A DNA stretch of 64,000 bases from Glycine soja (Eukaryota; Streptophyta; Magnoliopsida; Fabales; Fabaceae): contig NC_041012.1 of the NCBI RefSeq assembly GCF_004193775.1, positions 11,615,223 to 11,679,222 of the forward strand, given 5' to 3'. The notes beneath the pieces were generated by a model, which saw only the letters and a list, made by a program, of their open reading frames with translations, was not told where the DNA came from and searched no databases. Position 1 is the first letter of the stretch. Every line of letters begins with the position of its first letter. The translations under genes were made by a program, and so were the position numbers. Positions 23,701 to 35,881 of this stretch are shown here, in pieces.

Positions 23701-24053
23701 AAAAAATGGATCAGAAATTACCCTAATTAAAAAATGAATAAAATTGAGGTTGAAAACTTACAAGCTGTGACAGGGGACAAAGTTCCAAAGCACAAAATGT
23801 GGACGAAGCCGTTTTCCCTGCAATGTGTGAATGTTATGCAGAGTGGAATTGTTGTGAAGAGAAGAGTGAGAGAGTGAACATTCATTCACCTGAAGAAGAC
23901 AGCGAGAAAAACGAATGCGGAGGCAGAGAAGAAGGAGAGGATGGAGAGGATTGTGGAATTGGAAGGTTGAAGACTGTTGGAAGTGAGAACCGCAGAAAAG
24001 GAAGGATTTTGATAGACACTGAACTTCGATTTCGGTGGAGAAGGAGAAGCCAT
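20792..24053 (-). CDS. TMEM209 / cytochrome B561-N family membrane protein
   Basis: Exons (transcription order): 24053-23890, 23817-23762, 23691-22769, 22131-21933, 21822-21637, 21482-21106 and 20932-20792. Phases close to 681 aa, close to Arabidopsis homologues annotated as cytochrome B561 N-terminal or TMEM209 proteins. The ATG gives MASPSPPKSKF. Hydrophobic segments lie near residues 36-53 and 80-101. A Ser/Pro-rich region (about 120-300) with many RSPG-like motifs follows, then the conserved C-terminal domain ending GYGGVIRGMHLGASALSILP. Human TMEM209 is a nuclear-envelope protein that interacts with a nucleoporin; the plant role is not established, and despite its name there is no sign of haem-binding cytochrome b561 function. 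It is convergent with SIZ1. Confidence 0.9.
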
Positions 24054-25825
24054 GGGAATTGGGAACCAACCAACCTCGCTAGGGTTTTGGTTTTGGTTTT
24101 GGGGTTTAAGCTTCTTTCGCACTTCAATTTACAAACTCATGTCTTCCCGCACATCTTCCTATGCTAATATATAATATAAAAGACATATAATTTTGTGTAA
24201 CTAATGTCGGTTTTCACCATCATTTTATTTTTATTCTTAATAATATTAAATTAGTAATGATAATTATTTTTTTTAATTATGTAAATTAAAACTGATCCAT
24301 CACCCATTAACTACTTTCCATTTTTATTGGATAATTTTACTTTTAAATAAATTCTTAAATTTTAATATTTTCTTTTAACTTACATTCATTTTCTATTACT
24401 TTTAGTACTTTTTATTTTATTATTTTTTATTATCTATATTTAAATTCTATTTTTTATTATTTAAAAAATTTAGAGAGACACGACCCCTAATAATAATAAC
24501 GAGAGTGAAAAGTAATACAAATTAGGTTATTACTTTTTATTATGATTTTTAAAAGGAGAGGATAAAAAAGAGAGAGAAAAACCTGAAATCACAAAATAAT
24601 AATGATAATAGTTTAAATTAAAGTGAAAATTAAATCTAATTACAAAAAATTCGGTTAAACTATATTTTTCATCTTTGTAAAATTAACAAAGTAAAAAATA
24701 TGTTAAACTATGTTTTTCATCCATATAAAGTTAGCAAAGTTTGAATTTTTTTCCTGTACAAATTTTTATCGATTCTTCTTCCATATAAAAATATAACATT
24801 TCATTTTATTTCTTTTTTTGCCTAAAATTAAGTTTGAATGAATGTAGACCTATCTGTCTAATATCTATCTAATAAGAATTAGACACATGTATCTTTCTTT
24901 CTTTCCCTTTCTTTGATCACATGACTTGCAAGTACCTTTCTCCAATCCACTTAATCAAAGATTTATTCGTCTCCCTTTCACTAGATCCCGACAACCACTA
25001 TCCCTCTTTGTCACTTCCTTCCTCATTATTATCACCACCACAACCTTTTCCTCTTATCTAATCATTCTCTCCCTCCCTGATCATGTCTTCATTATCATTG
25101 TTGTCAAAGAGTTGTCACATTCCTTCCTCTAAAACAACATCATCTTTTTGGTCTTTGCACATGCTTGCTGAAAAGCAAAAATGATACTGCCATTGAGTTA
25201 GGTATATTTACTAAAAACAAAAACACAACATTTTTCATTCCTCAATTTTCAAAGATGATATTTACTCAAATGAATATCATGACAAAATCTTTTGTTGAAA
25301 TATGCACGTGTGTTTATAGACATGTATATTTAAAAAAATATACAATTTAAGTACAACAAATATATTGGTTGAACAAATAATAAATTGACAAGTCATATAT
25401 CTTTTCTTCGTAAATTGAAGTAATACACAAATTTAATTAAGAAATTACAGAAGAAACAAAACAAATCATGTTGAACTTTAAGTAAGAAAAAATGTGTCAA
25501 ATGTCTCTGAAAAATAAGGAGGGACCAAAACATTATTAATATTTTTAGAAAATATAACAGTTCAATAATCAAAATGATGTCATTTTACTATTGCATTTAT
25601 ATATGTGACACTTTTTTCGTCCAAGATCTTACGTGACACTTGGGAGTGGCTTAATTGCGATTAAGTATGTGAGAAAAGCAAGGAAGGGTAGAGAAATACA
25701 AAGTTGATGGTGGTTTGGTTGCAACAAGTAGTATTGTAGTAGAGAGTTTTTTTAAAAAAAAAATAGGGGGATCCATAGAGAAAAATTTCCTCACCTAGAA
25801 GAAGATATTTAAGAGGAAATTGTAC
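24054..25825. other. Intergenic DNA between TMEM209-like and IVD, left part
   Basis: The first roughly 100 bases are the likely 5'-UTR and promoter of the minus-strand TMEM209-like gene. The remainder is AT-rich with short pyrimidine-rich stretches (about 24890-25130). Nothing with recognisable coding or RNA features is seen. Confidence 0.45.
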
Positions 25826-25832
25826 TCTATTA

Positions 25833-26194
25833 GCATGTTGTTGTGGGATGGAAATCACCTATCTCCTTCCCTATCTTACAGGTCTTGTCCCTCCAATAAA
25901 ATAACGCCACGCCAATTAAAATTCCAGTTCACTCTTTCAAAAGGAGGTGTTATGACTGTTGTGGGTGACAACGATATTGATGGTGTAGACATTGAAGGCA
26001 TTGTTGGTGAGTTCTTTAGTTGGAGGAAAGCATACCATTGGTGCAAATGAAGTTTTTCGGGTCGGGAGTTTCGGATTTGGATCACGACATGGGTGGATAG
26101 GAGAGAAAGACTGAGTTTGAATTTCAATTGATGTGGCGCTATTTGATTGGTGGGATTGGAAGAGGACATGTGATTTCCATTTGTTGTTGTGCTA
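25833..26194. mobile_element. Degraded MULE-like element with about 100-bp inverted ends
   Basis: The left end contains TTGTTGTGGGATGGAAATCAC...AACGCCACGCCAATTAAAATTC. The right end, reverse-complemented, contains AACAACAAATGGAAATCAC...AGCGCCACATCAATTGAAATTC. These are imperfect inverted repeats of about 100 bp, as in Mutator-like elements. The middle is short and non-coding. Exact borders and a target-site duplication could not be fixed. Confidence 0.5.
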
Positions 26195-26245
26195 CATTCC
26201 ATGTGTTGAACTTGTGACTCTTTTCCTACCACATAATAATAATAA

Positions 26246-27467
26246 GGGTAATAATCATTTTTGTCCCTGAATGTGTAATTCGCTGACAAATGCATATATG
26301 AAATATGAAAATACAAAATTTAGTTCCCGAAAGTGTAAAAAGTGCAACAAATATATCTGACCGTTAACTTTCGCTTATCACAATTAATAAAATAGCCTAC
26401 GTGACACAGATGGACGAATTTGTTACTGAAATGATTGTCAACATGGTCATATCTAATTGTCAACATAAGGGCATATTTGTCATATAATATTTTCTTGATT
26501 TTTCGTCTTTCCACTCCGTTAACAAATGTGTCCCTAAAAGATGAAAATACAAAATTTAGTCTCCAAAATAGTCAATATTCGAAGAAGTGAAATATGACAT
26601 ATATGTGTATCCGGATGTCAATATATGTGTATCCGAACGTCAATATTCAAAATAGTCAATATTCGCTGACAAATGTATCCCTGAAAGATGAAAATACAAA
26701 TATATCCGGACGTTAACTTTCGTCCATCACCGTTATAAAATAGTCAATATTCGAAGAAGTGAAATATGATATATATTTATCTTTTAGTTATAGTAGATTG
26801 TGACTATTATAATTTGGAAAAATTTATAATGATTGGTACGCTATTATAATGTTTATTTTGGTAAATTGACACAATGTTTATTTTAGATAATTTCTACTGT
26901 GACAGTCAAATTATGATTGATAATCAATATTATTGTTATTATTGTGTTTATTTTAAATTATTCAATATATTTTTTTAAGTGATCATTGTAATGTTATGTT
27001 TATAACGATAAAAATTACAAAAATTTATCTTAAAATTATATTTTACCCTCAAATGAAATAAAATTTTAGGTCTAACAAATTATTCCAATAGAGGCATATT
27101 GATATTTAAGTTCAATAAAAATTACTAATAGTTTTGTCCAATAATAACAATTTATTAACATTTTGGTCCCATGAAACATACTGACATCTAAGTCCAAAAC
27201 AAATTACTGACATTTTTTCTTCAATAAAAAATATTGACATTTTTCATCTAACAAAAAATGACTGACATTTAAGTCCAAAGATGACATCCTAATGACAAAT
27301 TCATCCCTCTATATCACATAAACTATTTTATTAATGGTAATAAATGAAGGTCAGATATATATATTTGTTACTTTTTACACTTTCAGAAACTAAATTTTAT
27401 ATTTTAATCTTTCAGGAACACATTTGTTAGTGAATTATATATTCAATGATAAAAGTAACTATTTATC
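26246..27467. mobile_element. Degraded long-TIR DNA element, about 1.2 kb
   Basis: The first about 125 bases and the reverse complement of the last about 130 bases align with shared words AATTCRCTRACAAATG, CTGAAAGTGTAAAAAGT and AACAAATATAT. TAATAATAA directly precedes the left end and follows the right end, which could be a 9-bp target duplication, although the sequence is simple. The inside has short duplicated words (for example CGAAGAAGTGAAATATGA near 26581 and 26751) and no ORF. Confidence 0.55.
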
Positions 27468-28595
27468 GTAATAATAATATATTTTTACTTAATATTCTTT
27501 TTTCTTCTTTAATATTATTTTTTTTACTTACCAAATCACTTTAATTTAAATATTTATGTTCTATTTCTCTTCATCCAAATCAGTTTTATTTCTACTCTAT
27601 TCCATCCCATTTCTTATATATTTCTCTTAAGTTTTTCTTCTTATCTATTCTCTTCCTCTCCCTTTTTTTCTCTTCTCACAATCAAGTACACCTTAACATG
27701 TAACAAAAAAAAAATATATGAAAGCAAAAAACAAAAAACATCCTTAATGCATCATATCAACATTTTTGTAAATACCAACTTATGCTAGTTATTATGAAAC
27801 TATATTAACTAATGTATGAATTGTAGATTTTATATATATCAAGAATAATTCTCTTTCTTTAAAGAAATTAAAACAACTTATCCCTAACATTATATGGACT
27901 ACAATTAGTAAATTTATCTCAAAGGGTATTGAATAACATCTTCTCCCTAACCTTCATATTTTAATTAATTAATTAACATATTCTAAATATAATTGCCTTA
28001 CACTTTCTTAATTATTAAAACTTAAAAGACTATATCATCTTACTTAACAAGCTGAATATTTGTTTTTAAAAAACAAGATATCTTTACTGTAACAAAATTG
28101 TGTATCAAAACTTAGAAACAAGAATTTATAAATGATGTATAATTTTTTATTTTTCAATCTTATAAAACAAACATTATACAATAATATCATATTAAAAATG
28201 TTAAAAATATTATTTATTTATTGCCGATTTAACTGCTGTTAAATTAAACAATTGAGCTTTGAAAATCAATTGAATCATGGGTCCCATTTTAAGGACAAGG
28301 TAGACAGACACCTTGTTGAGAAACGTTTCGTAATGAAATAACTTTCCCACACACTCTGAACATCCACGGTGGCTACAACCTCCATCCTTATCTGAAACTG
28401 CCACTAATATTATTATTATCATTATTATTATTATTATTATCATTATTTTTATTTATTTATTTTTTTACTTAGCACCAAAAACGAATATATAATTAACCCA
28501 TACCGATGGAGAGTGTGGCAACAACAGCTAACTATTAGTGACAATAATCGATCAATTTTCAATTTTCAATTGTGCCCATCTTCGTTGCTGCCACC
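27468..28595. other. AT-rich region and IVD promoter
   Basis: No gene is seen. An ATT/TTA trinucleotide tract lies at about 28406-28466. The last about 100 bases before the IVD ATG contain the probable 5'-UTR. The start codon context is CCACCATGC. Confidence 0.45.
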
Positions 28596-31500
28596 ATGCA
28601 TAGGATCAACACCGCAAGGCCCATTTTTTCTGCTGTTTTCAGAAGCAAATCTCGGCCTCACTCTGCTGCTTTCTCCACCTCCTTGCTCTTCGACGAAACT
28701 CAGACACAGGTTCCTTCATATTTCAGTGTTTTTTTTAAAGCTTAGTCAAAATGTTTGGCCTTTTTCATCTGGGTTTTCTAGAAACCACGGTTATTAGTAA
28801 TTGGTGGGTGAAAAATGGAGTCTTGATTGAAGTTATTACTATATGATCAATAAAATAAGAAAAATGAACTATTTTTTTTTTTACTCGAAGAAGTATATTT
28901 TATTTTATTTTACTTTACTTAGGTGCATCTTCTGATGGTGACAATTCTTCTGGATACATATTTGAGCACTAAATGTGGACGGCTCTGGTTAATCTTTCAT
29001 TTCTCTCTTTAACTCATTTCAATTGGTCTGTCAAGGATGTAGAAAAGGAAAATCCAATGACTTTTAGCATGATGTTTTGACCTGGGTATGTGCTATTTGT
29101 CAGGGAATGCATGCTATTGGCTTAAGTTACTGTATTTTGGCAAGTTACACAAGCTAGCTTGAGAATTTTGGTTGGCTGAAGCACAACCAAACACAAATTT
29201 AATTGTTTGGTTTTAGAATTTTTTAGTGGGAGAATAATTTTGAGATCCTTTTTCATTTTAAAGATTGTTTTCTGCATCAAAACATTTTAAAGAATGTGTT
29301 TATTGCGTAAGATGATATTGTGTACTAGCTTCTAAAAAGTTGAGCCATGTCATGCTTGTAATGATTGGAAGGTTTTATTGAATGGTGCAGTTTAAGGAAA
29401 GTGTTGCTCAATTTGCAACGGAAAATATTGCCCCTCATGCTTCGAAAATAGACCAAACAAATTATTTCCCAAAGGTATGTATGAGGATCTATTGCTATCA
29501 TGCCAACGAACATAACTCATAGTATATTACACATTCTGATTATATTTTGATGTAATTTTAGGAGGTGAACTTATGGAAAAGCATGGGGGAATTTAATCTC
29601 CTTGGGATTACTGCACCAGGTAGTTTATTTTTCTTGCTTCACTGCTTCCATTTTCTGATATGTCAAAAGAATTTCCTTTTTAGATTTGTAAGCTGTTGGT
29701 GTTATCTGTTACTGTGGCTTCCATTTGACAGTTATTATTTTCCCTGTATATCCTGTGATACAATTGTGAAGATAATAAATGCCAACAAAGCACAATTTTT
29801 TCTGATGCACATAACTTCCAATTACTGAAAAAAGGTGTCTGATATACCCCTCCCCCTCCCCAAAGAAAGGTAGGTACCAGATACTATTGCATTTTGCAGG
29901 CTGAGTAGAAATTAATCAAATTATTCATATATTCACAAATCATCATTCTTCGACATTATTCTATAAATAGAGTCATATTGACGATAATTTTTTATGAAGT
30001 TGTTCTTCTTTGGGTGTTCTTAACTTAAGATTAGTAGTAATGTAGTATACTTGGAATCTTTACAATATGGCCATGTCTTGTATGCCAACAAACTTTTGCA
30101 ATTCTATTTCTGCTTATTTGCAGAGGAATATGGAGGGCTTGGCCTAGGTTACTTGTATCACTGTATAGCAATGGAAGAGATTAGCCGTGCTTCAGGATCT
30201 GTAGGTCTTTCTTATGGTGCTCATTCAAACTTGTGTATCAATCAGCTGGTAATTGAAGAGAACTTAAGTCTCTTTCTTTGAATGATTTATGGCCTTCTAA
30301 TGAGTCTTCATGATTGCTACCTCCTTTTGTTTAGGTGAGGAATGGAAGCCCTGCTCAGAAAGAGAAATATTTACCAAAGGTTCTAGTTCTGTGCAATTTA
30401 ATCTTATTTATTTTCAGTGAAATGTTTGCTGCCTTGCCCTCTTGCCGATGATGTGTAAAAGATTGACTTTATCAAACAAAAATGCTCATAGCTTTCTATT
30501 TCTTGTGCTCATCATTAGTAGTTTTTCTCAACTTTTCTGTGTCTATTTATCTATCTATTTATAAGCTAAGTTGTCTTTTTCTCTTCACTTTTGAAGCTTA
30601 TTTCTGGGGATCATGTGGGAGCTTTGGCAATGAGCGAGCCCAATTGTAAGATGTGTGAACTTGAATTATGATGTCTTGCATTTTGAGATATTCCAAGGAC
30701 TTTACTAAGTGAATAACTTTTCTGCAGCTGGTTCTGATGTTGTCAGCATGAAATGCAAGGCTGATCGTGTAGATGGGGGCTATGTACTTAATGGGAACAA
30801 GATGTGGTGTACTAATGGGCCAGTTGCTCAAACATTAGTAAGTTTCTTTAAATTTCATTGCATTTTCCCATGATCTTTGCATTGACTATATTCGTGTTTG
30901 ATTTGCCTTTGGAAAACTAAAAGAGCAGTGTTTCCCTAATTTGTAATTTCAATGGACTATTTTTCCATGTAACTGCATATCATTATCGTAATTTGAGGAC
31001 CTGATTGCAAAATAATGAAGAAAAAGATCAATATTTCATAAGGATTTATTGCACCATACAACAACAGCCTTATCCCATTAGGTGATGTCAGATACATGAA
31101 TCACACAATGTCATAGGCCTTGGTCAAAAACCAAATTCTCCAGGATATTGTTCACCATGAGTTTCTTTTTAATAATAATATCTTCCAATGTCTTTCTTAG
31201 TCTCCCTCTACCCTTTTTGTAGGGCTAAAGCTAAAAGCAATGCAATCTACTCCTTACTTGTGCCTCCAATGACCCGCTTTGCACATATCCAAACTAATTA
31301 AACTGATTTTGTATCATGTTCTCCTTGATAGGTGCCATATTAATATCTCCTTGTATGCAATACTGTATAATGTCTTTTTTTGTGTGACTACACATCCACC
31401 TTAACATTATAATTTCTGCTACTCCTACTTTTCTCTCATGTTGTTTTAAAGCCCAACATTCGCTACCATAGAGTATAGTTGGTTGTACAATTGTACAATA

Positions 31501-34500
31501 AAACTTCCTTTTAAGCTTGGTAAGTACTTACATTCACAAATAATCCTTGATGCCTTTTTCCATTTTAATCACCCAGCCTGTATCATGTGTGTGACATCTT
31601 TATTCATTTCCCCATCGTTTTATAAGATTAATCCCATAAACTTTGAAAACTTGTGGTATGAAAATTTCTCTAATTTTTACCTACAAATCATTTTTTTCAT
31701 GTTTCTTGCTAAAATTACAATGCATATACTCTTCTTGCTCCTACTCAAGCAAAAAACCCTTTGATTCCAAAATCTATCTCCAAAATTCAAGTTTAAAGTT
31801 AATATCTTCCCTTGAAGCCTTAATTATTAATTAGAACCATATCATATGTGAAAAAACATGAATATGGGGATAATTTTTTCTATTTCCTTGGTAAGCTCAT
31901 TCAAGACTAGATTAAACAAGTAATAATTCAAGGTTGAGCCCTAATGTAAACCCAGACTTATAGAGAATTCCTTAGTTTTGTCTCCAAAAATTCTCATATT
32001 AGTCGTTACCCCGTCATACATGTCTTGTATAGTCCGGATATAAGCCATGCAAACACCTTTTTTTTCCAAAGCCTTCCACAACACTTCTTTCAGCATTCAA
32101 TAATATGCTTTTTGTAAGTTAATAAAGATCATATATAATTCTTTTTCTTTACTTTGGTGCCTTTCTATCAACCCCCATAGAAGATAAATAGATTCTGTTG
32201 TAACCTTCTTGGCACAAATCCAAATTGATTCTCTGCAGTCCTTGTCTCTTCTCTTAATCTATGCTCGATCACTTTTTCCCATAATGCTAAAATGAAGAGA
32301 AGTCCTTATTACACCATGAATGGGTAAATATGTAAGGAAGAAAATGCTAAGCATGTTTATCATAATGCCTGGGTTCCAAGTAAATTGGATCTCATATTTT
32401 TCAATTTAATATCACTTTTTTGTGTTGGTGACCAATATCTTTATGAAGAAACAGGATGCTCATGTAATATAAAACTTGATTTTATTATAGTTCAGACATA
32501 TGCTGAGAATGCATAGCACGTATTTGATTGTGTTGAATTGAATCAGGTTGTCTATGCTAAAACAGACATAACTGCTGGGTCAAAAGGCATTACTGCATTC
32601 ATCATTGAGAAGGGAATGCCTGGGTAATTGCTCTAAACCTTGACAACAAGTTATACAATATTAAGTGGACAAACCTCTGTATTTCAAATTAGTTAATTCT
32701 TAGGCAATAATGTGACCACTTGCTATGACCAATGAAACCATGGGATGTTAATCTTTACTGGCATCACATGATTTTAAGCTACAATTTCACTTTGACAAGT
32801 GATGCTTCTCCAACTAATGGATATTAAATTGTATGTTAACCCAAGTTTCTCTCATGTATCATTTAATGCTAGACTCGTTTAGTGGGACTTACCATGTGCT
32901 GTAGAAGTAATGCAAAATAATTTTAATAAAAAATAAAAAGGTGCTGGAAGCTTTTAACAAAATAGTTCAAATTTGATTCCTGAGTGAGTCTATAGCTTGC
33001 AAAAAAATCCTTCTCTGAAAATGATAGAGAAAGAAAGAGTCATGATCACTCATAAATAACATGCATGTAATATATACGAGAAGAAAAAGCATTTCTAACG
33101 TGGTTGAAAGGATGAGGCCTCCCTTAAATGATAAATCATTTGATTACAGTGAGAAAATAGAGATGAAAGATGAATATCTAACATTATTTATGTTTGACTA
33201 CAGATTCAATACTGCCCAGAAATTGGATAAACTTGGGATGCGAGGAAGTGATACGTATGTATGCATATGTTCTGTGAGAAATTTCTATATATAATCCATT
33301 CCTAATCACTTTCCCTCACTTTAACTGACAAAATGGGATTCTGCGGGCAGGTGTGAGCTTGTCTTTGAGAATTGCTTTGTTCCAGACGAAAATATTCTTG
33401 GGAAAGAAGGGAAAGGTATTGCTTTTGTAGTCTTCTTTATTATTTGCAAAATAATGTTCTTATTTTTGTTACTTCTGTACCAGAATTTTGTTTTTAGTGG
33501 CACTACTTGTGTAAATTAAAAGAAGCTTCTCCAAAGTAGGGCCACTAGTTTTCCTTTCTCTTTTTTCAATGCAAATCCTGATTAAAAGGGAAGAACATTT
33601 AGTTATTGTTGCATGTCAAGTGTCATTCATTATCGCTTATTCTTTGGTTTCAGGAGTCTATGTCATGATGTCTGGGCTGGATCTGGAGAGACTTGTTTTG
33701 GCAGCTGGTCCTCTTGGTATTATGCAGGCATGTCTTGATGTCGTCCTTCCTTATGTTCGACAACGAGAGCAGTTTGGTCGTCCTATTGGGGAGTTTCAGT
33801 TTATACAGGTTTATTATTATACACATCATATTTTTTGCAATTATCCTGCATATGTGTTTTATGTTTATGTGAATCTTAACCATCACATTGTCAATTGATC
33901 TTTGGTTACAGGGGAAAATTGCTGACATGTATACTTCATTACAGTCTTCTAGGTAGAAGATTCTAATGTCATGGTGCTCTTTTCTCTTTCAAAATAAGTT
34001 TGCATGGCAGTAGATAACATTCTTCATTTCAGGTCTTATGTGTATTCAGTAGCTCGGGATTGTGACAACGGAAAAGTTGACCCAAAGGTCCATCCACGTG
34101 TCTTTTATCTTGTGGTTGAATGTACTATTGAGCTTCATCATTTGGTTCTTTAAATGGATTTTTTTTATATTTACAAAACTACCTTTTTTTTTAACATATT
34201 ACTTGTATTGCATGAAATTGAAATGTTTATGTTTTCTGCAATTGTTTTAAAACTCAATCATAAACCCTAGGTCTGTTGGGTAAGCCTCTCTAGAAACAGT
34301 TCTAGAAGAAAAAATAAAGAAAAAAAAATGAAATGAGTTTTTTCATTAGCTAATTTGTAGATGTCTTCTCATCTTTTAGAGATGAGAGAGTTTCTACAGA
34401 TTAGTTAATGAATAGCTCATTTTAACTTTATGGAGAAATTCATCTCATTTTTTTCTTCTTATTTTTTCTCTTAGAAATGCTTCTAAAGAAGATAGCCCAA

Positions 34501-34952
34501 ACAGGCCCTTAAGCTAAGATGTTGTTTCATTACAATTTTACTCGCCTCAATTTTAGCCTCATGCTCAATTGTACATTCCTACAAACTTCTCACCATGGTT
34601 GTTTCCCTATTCATTGAGTTGTAAAGCATGCTATCTTGCTGCTGTTTCAGGATTGTGCTGGAGCTATACTTTGTGCAGCTGAAAGAGCAACCCAGGTTGC
34701 TTTGCAGGTAAATAAACAAAGTTGCTTGCATCGGTTATAGTTGTTGTTACTGTTGTTCTTTTATTCACATTTTTTAGTGCTTTTACCCCCCCACCAAATT
34801 TTCAGGCAATACAATGTTTAGGTGGGAATGGTTATGTGAATGAGTATCCTACTGGTCGTCTCTTGAGAGATGCCAAACTCTACGAGATTGGTGCAGGAAC
34901 TAGTGAGATCAGAAGAATGATTATTGGACGTGAACTCTTCAAGGAGCAATAA
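28596..34952 (+). CDS. IVD: Isovaleryl-CoA dehydrogenase, mitochondrial
   Basis: FAD enzyme that oxidises isovaleryl-CoA to 3-methylcrotonyl-CoA in leucine breakdown, passing electrons to electron-transfer flavoprotein in the mitochondrial matrix. Exons: 28596-28709, 29391-29474, 29562-29619, 30124-30248, 30335-30379, 30597-30645, 30728-30837, 32547-32623, 33204-33254, 33351-33415, 33654-33808, 33912-33952, 34033-34087, 34651-34707 and 34806-34952. Phases close to 410 aa, the plant family length. The N-terminus [20 protein letters not shown] is Arg/Ser-rich without acids, a typical mitochondrial presequence. Acyl-CoA dehydrogenase hallmarks include [23 protein letters not shown], and the [11 protein letters not shown] segment, where E271 matches the catalytic Glu of [16 protein letters not shown] and a final [14 protein letters not shown] follow. 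Intron 7 carries a LINE fragment. Confidence 0.97.
31040..32290 (-). pseudogene. RTE-type LINE reverse-transcriptase fragment in IVD intron 7
   Basis: Read on the minus strand, broken frames give, in order, [18 protein letters not shown], then a KGVFAWLI-like segment, SLGLH(stop)[16 protein letters not shown], and [17 protein letters not shown]. These match the order of conserved blocks in plant RTE/LINE reverse transcriptases (ENQFGF, GLHQGS with LxPYLF, and the AEMRMLRWMCG block). Stops and frameshifts show it is dead. It lies antisense to IVD. Confidence 0.75.
34270..34508. mobile_element. Tourist-like hairpin MITE in IVD intron 13
   Basis: The left end GGTCTGTTGGGTAAGCCTCT and the reverse complement of the right end GGGCCTGTTTGGGCTATCTT are related, and the match continues through CTAGAAG...AAAAAATAA to near the centre. 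The whole about 240-bp unit could fold as a hairpin. The GGGCCTGTTTGG-type terminus resembles Tourist / PIF-Harbinger MITEs. Confidence 0.65.
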
Positions 34953-35881
34953 CATGCCACCATACCTTATATGTGGATGGTGTTGAGCCCCTTGGGAAAT
35001 TCCCTTGCAGATGTTTGTTAAACTAATGCTACATTCATCAAACGAGAATTGATCATTGGTCCAAGGAATAAAATTCTGCCATATTACATTTTTATATACT
35101 TTGAAAATCTTCAAAGCGATCATCCATCTTAGAAAACAATGTTGTAAAACTATCAACAGCAGTTGACACAGATAATAATAACTTAAGTATCTTAATCAAA
35201 TAATTCAAGATTCAAATCTTATTTGATTCTTAAATATGAAATAAATAATTTTTTAAGAAAAATATTCACCTGTGCGCACAGCCTCTGAAGAAGTGAAGAA
35301 GTGACAGACAATTTTGTCCTAATGATTAGCCAAAAAAAAAAACACCTGAATTTAAAAAAAATTTATGGCCATGCGTTGCAGATTTTATGCTGAAATAATG
35401 AGATAGATATTGAATGTTTTTCTCTTCCAGTTTTCATTTTTATGAAAATTTATACTGATTGATTCAGAACTAGAGTGCATTTCTCAAGATTTTACCAAAG
35501 TATATTTTGCATGTTCTTTTATGGCCACATTTTTGGACCTTTAAACCCGCATCACACCTCGAAGAGGTTCCTAACAGCCGTAGCAAAATTACGCAACCAT
35601 GGTGGAATGGAAGATTTGGAAACCATCACCATCAGCATTATTCCAGAGTACGTAACAAAACCCATAATAATGGTTTATTATATGATGCCAAGGCTAGCCC
35701 TTATTTAGTTAGTTTAATGCACTCAATTGTCAGTCTTTTCTAGTGCTGACCATGCAATTTTTGCTGGGCCTACAAACTCAAAAGGGTAGGGTAGTAACCA
35801 AACAGCATAAAAACATGTAGATTTATCTTGTACAGAGACAGGACCAAACATAATAAATATTTCAGACAACCCTGAAAACCT
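34953..35881. other. Convergent 3' region of IVD and ARF4
   Basis: This 929-bp stretch between two stop codons must hold both 3'-UTRs. No further gene is evident. An AATAAA occurs near 35067 on the plus strand and could serve IVD. Confidence 0.4.

Noticed and set aside
25820..26316. Overlapping frames of 76 and 146 codons on opposite strands
   Set aside because: They lie within and across the inverted-repeat element at 25833-26194; the openness on both strands reflects the inverted structure.
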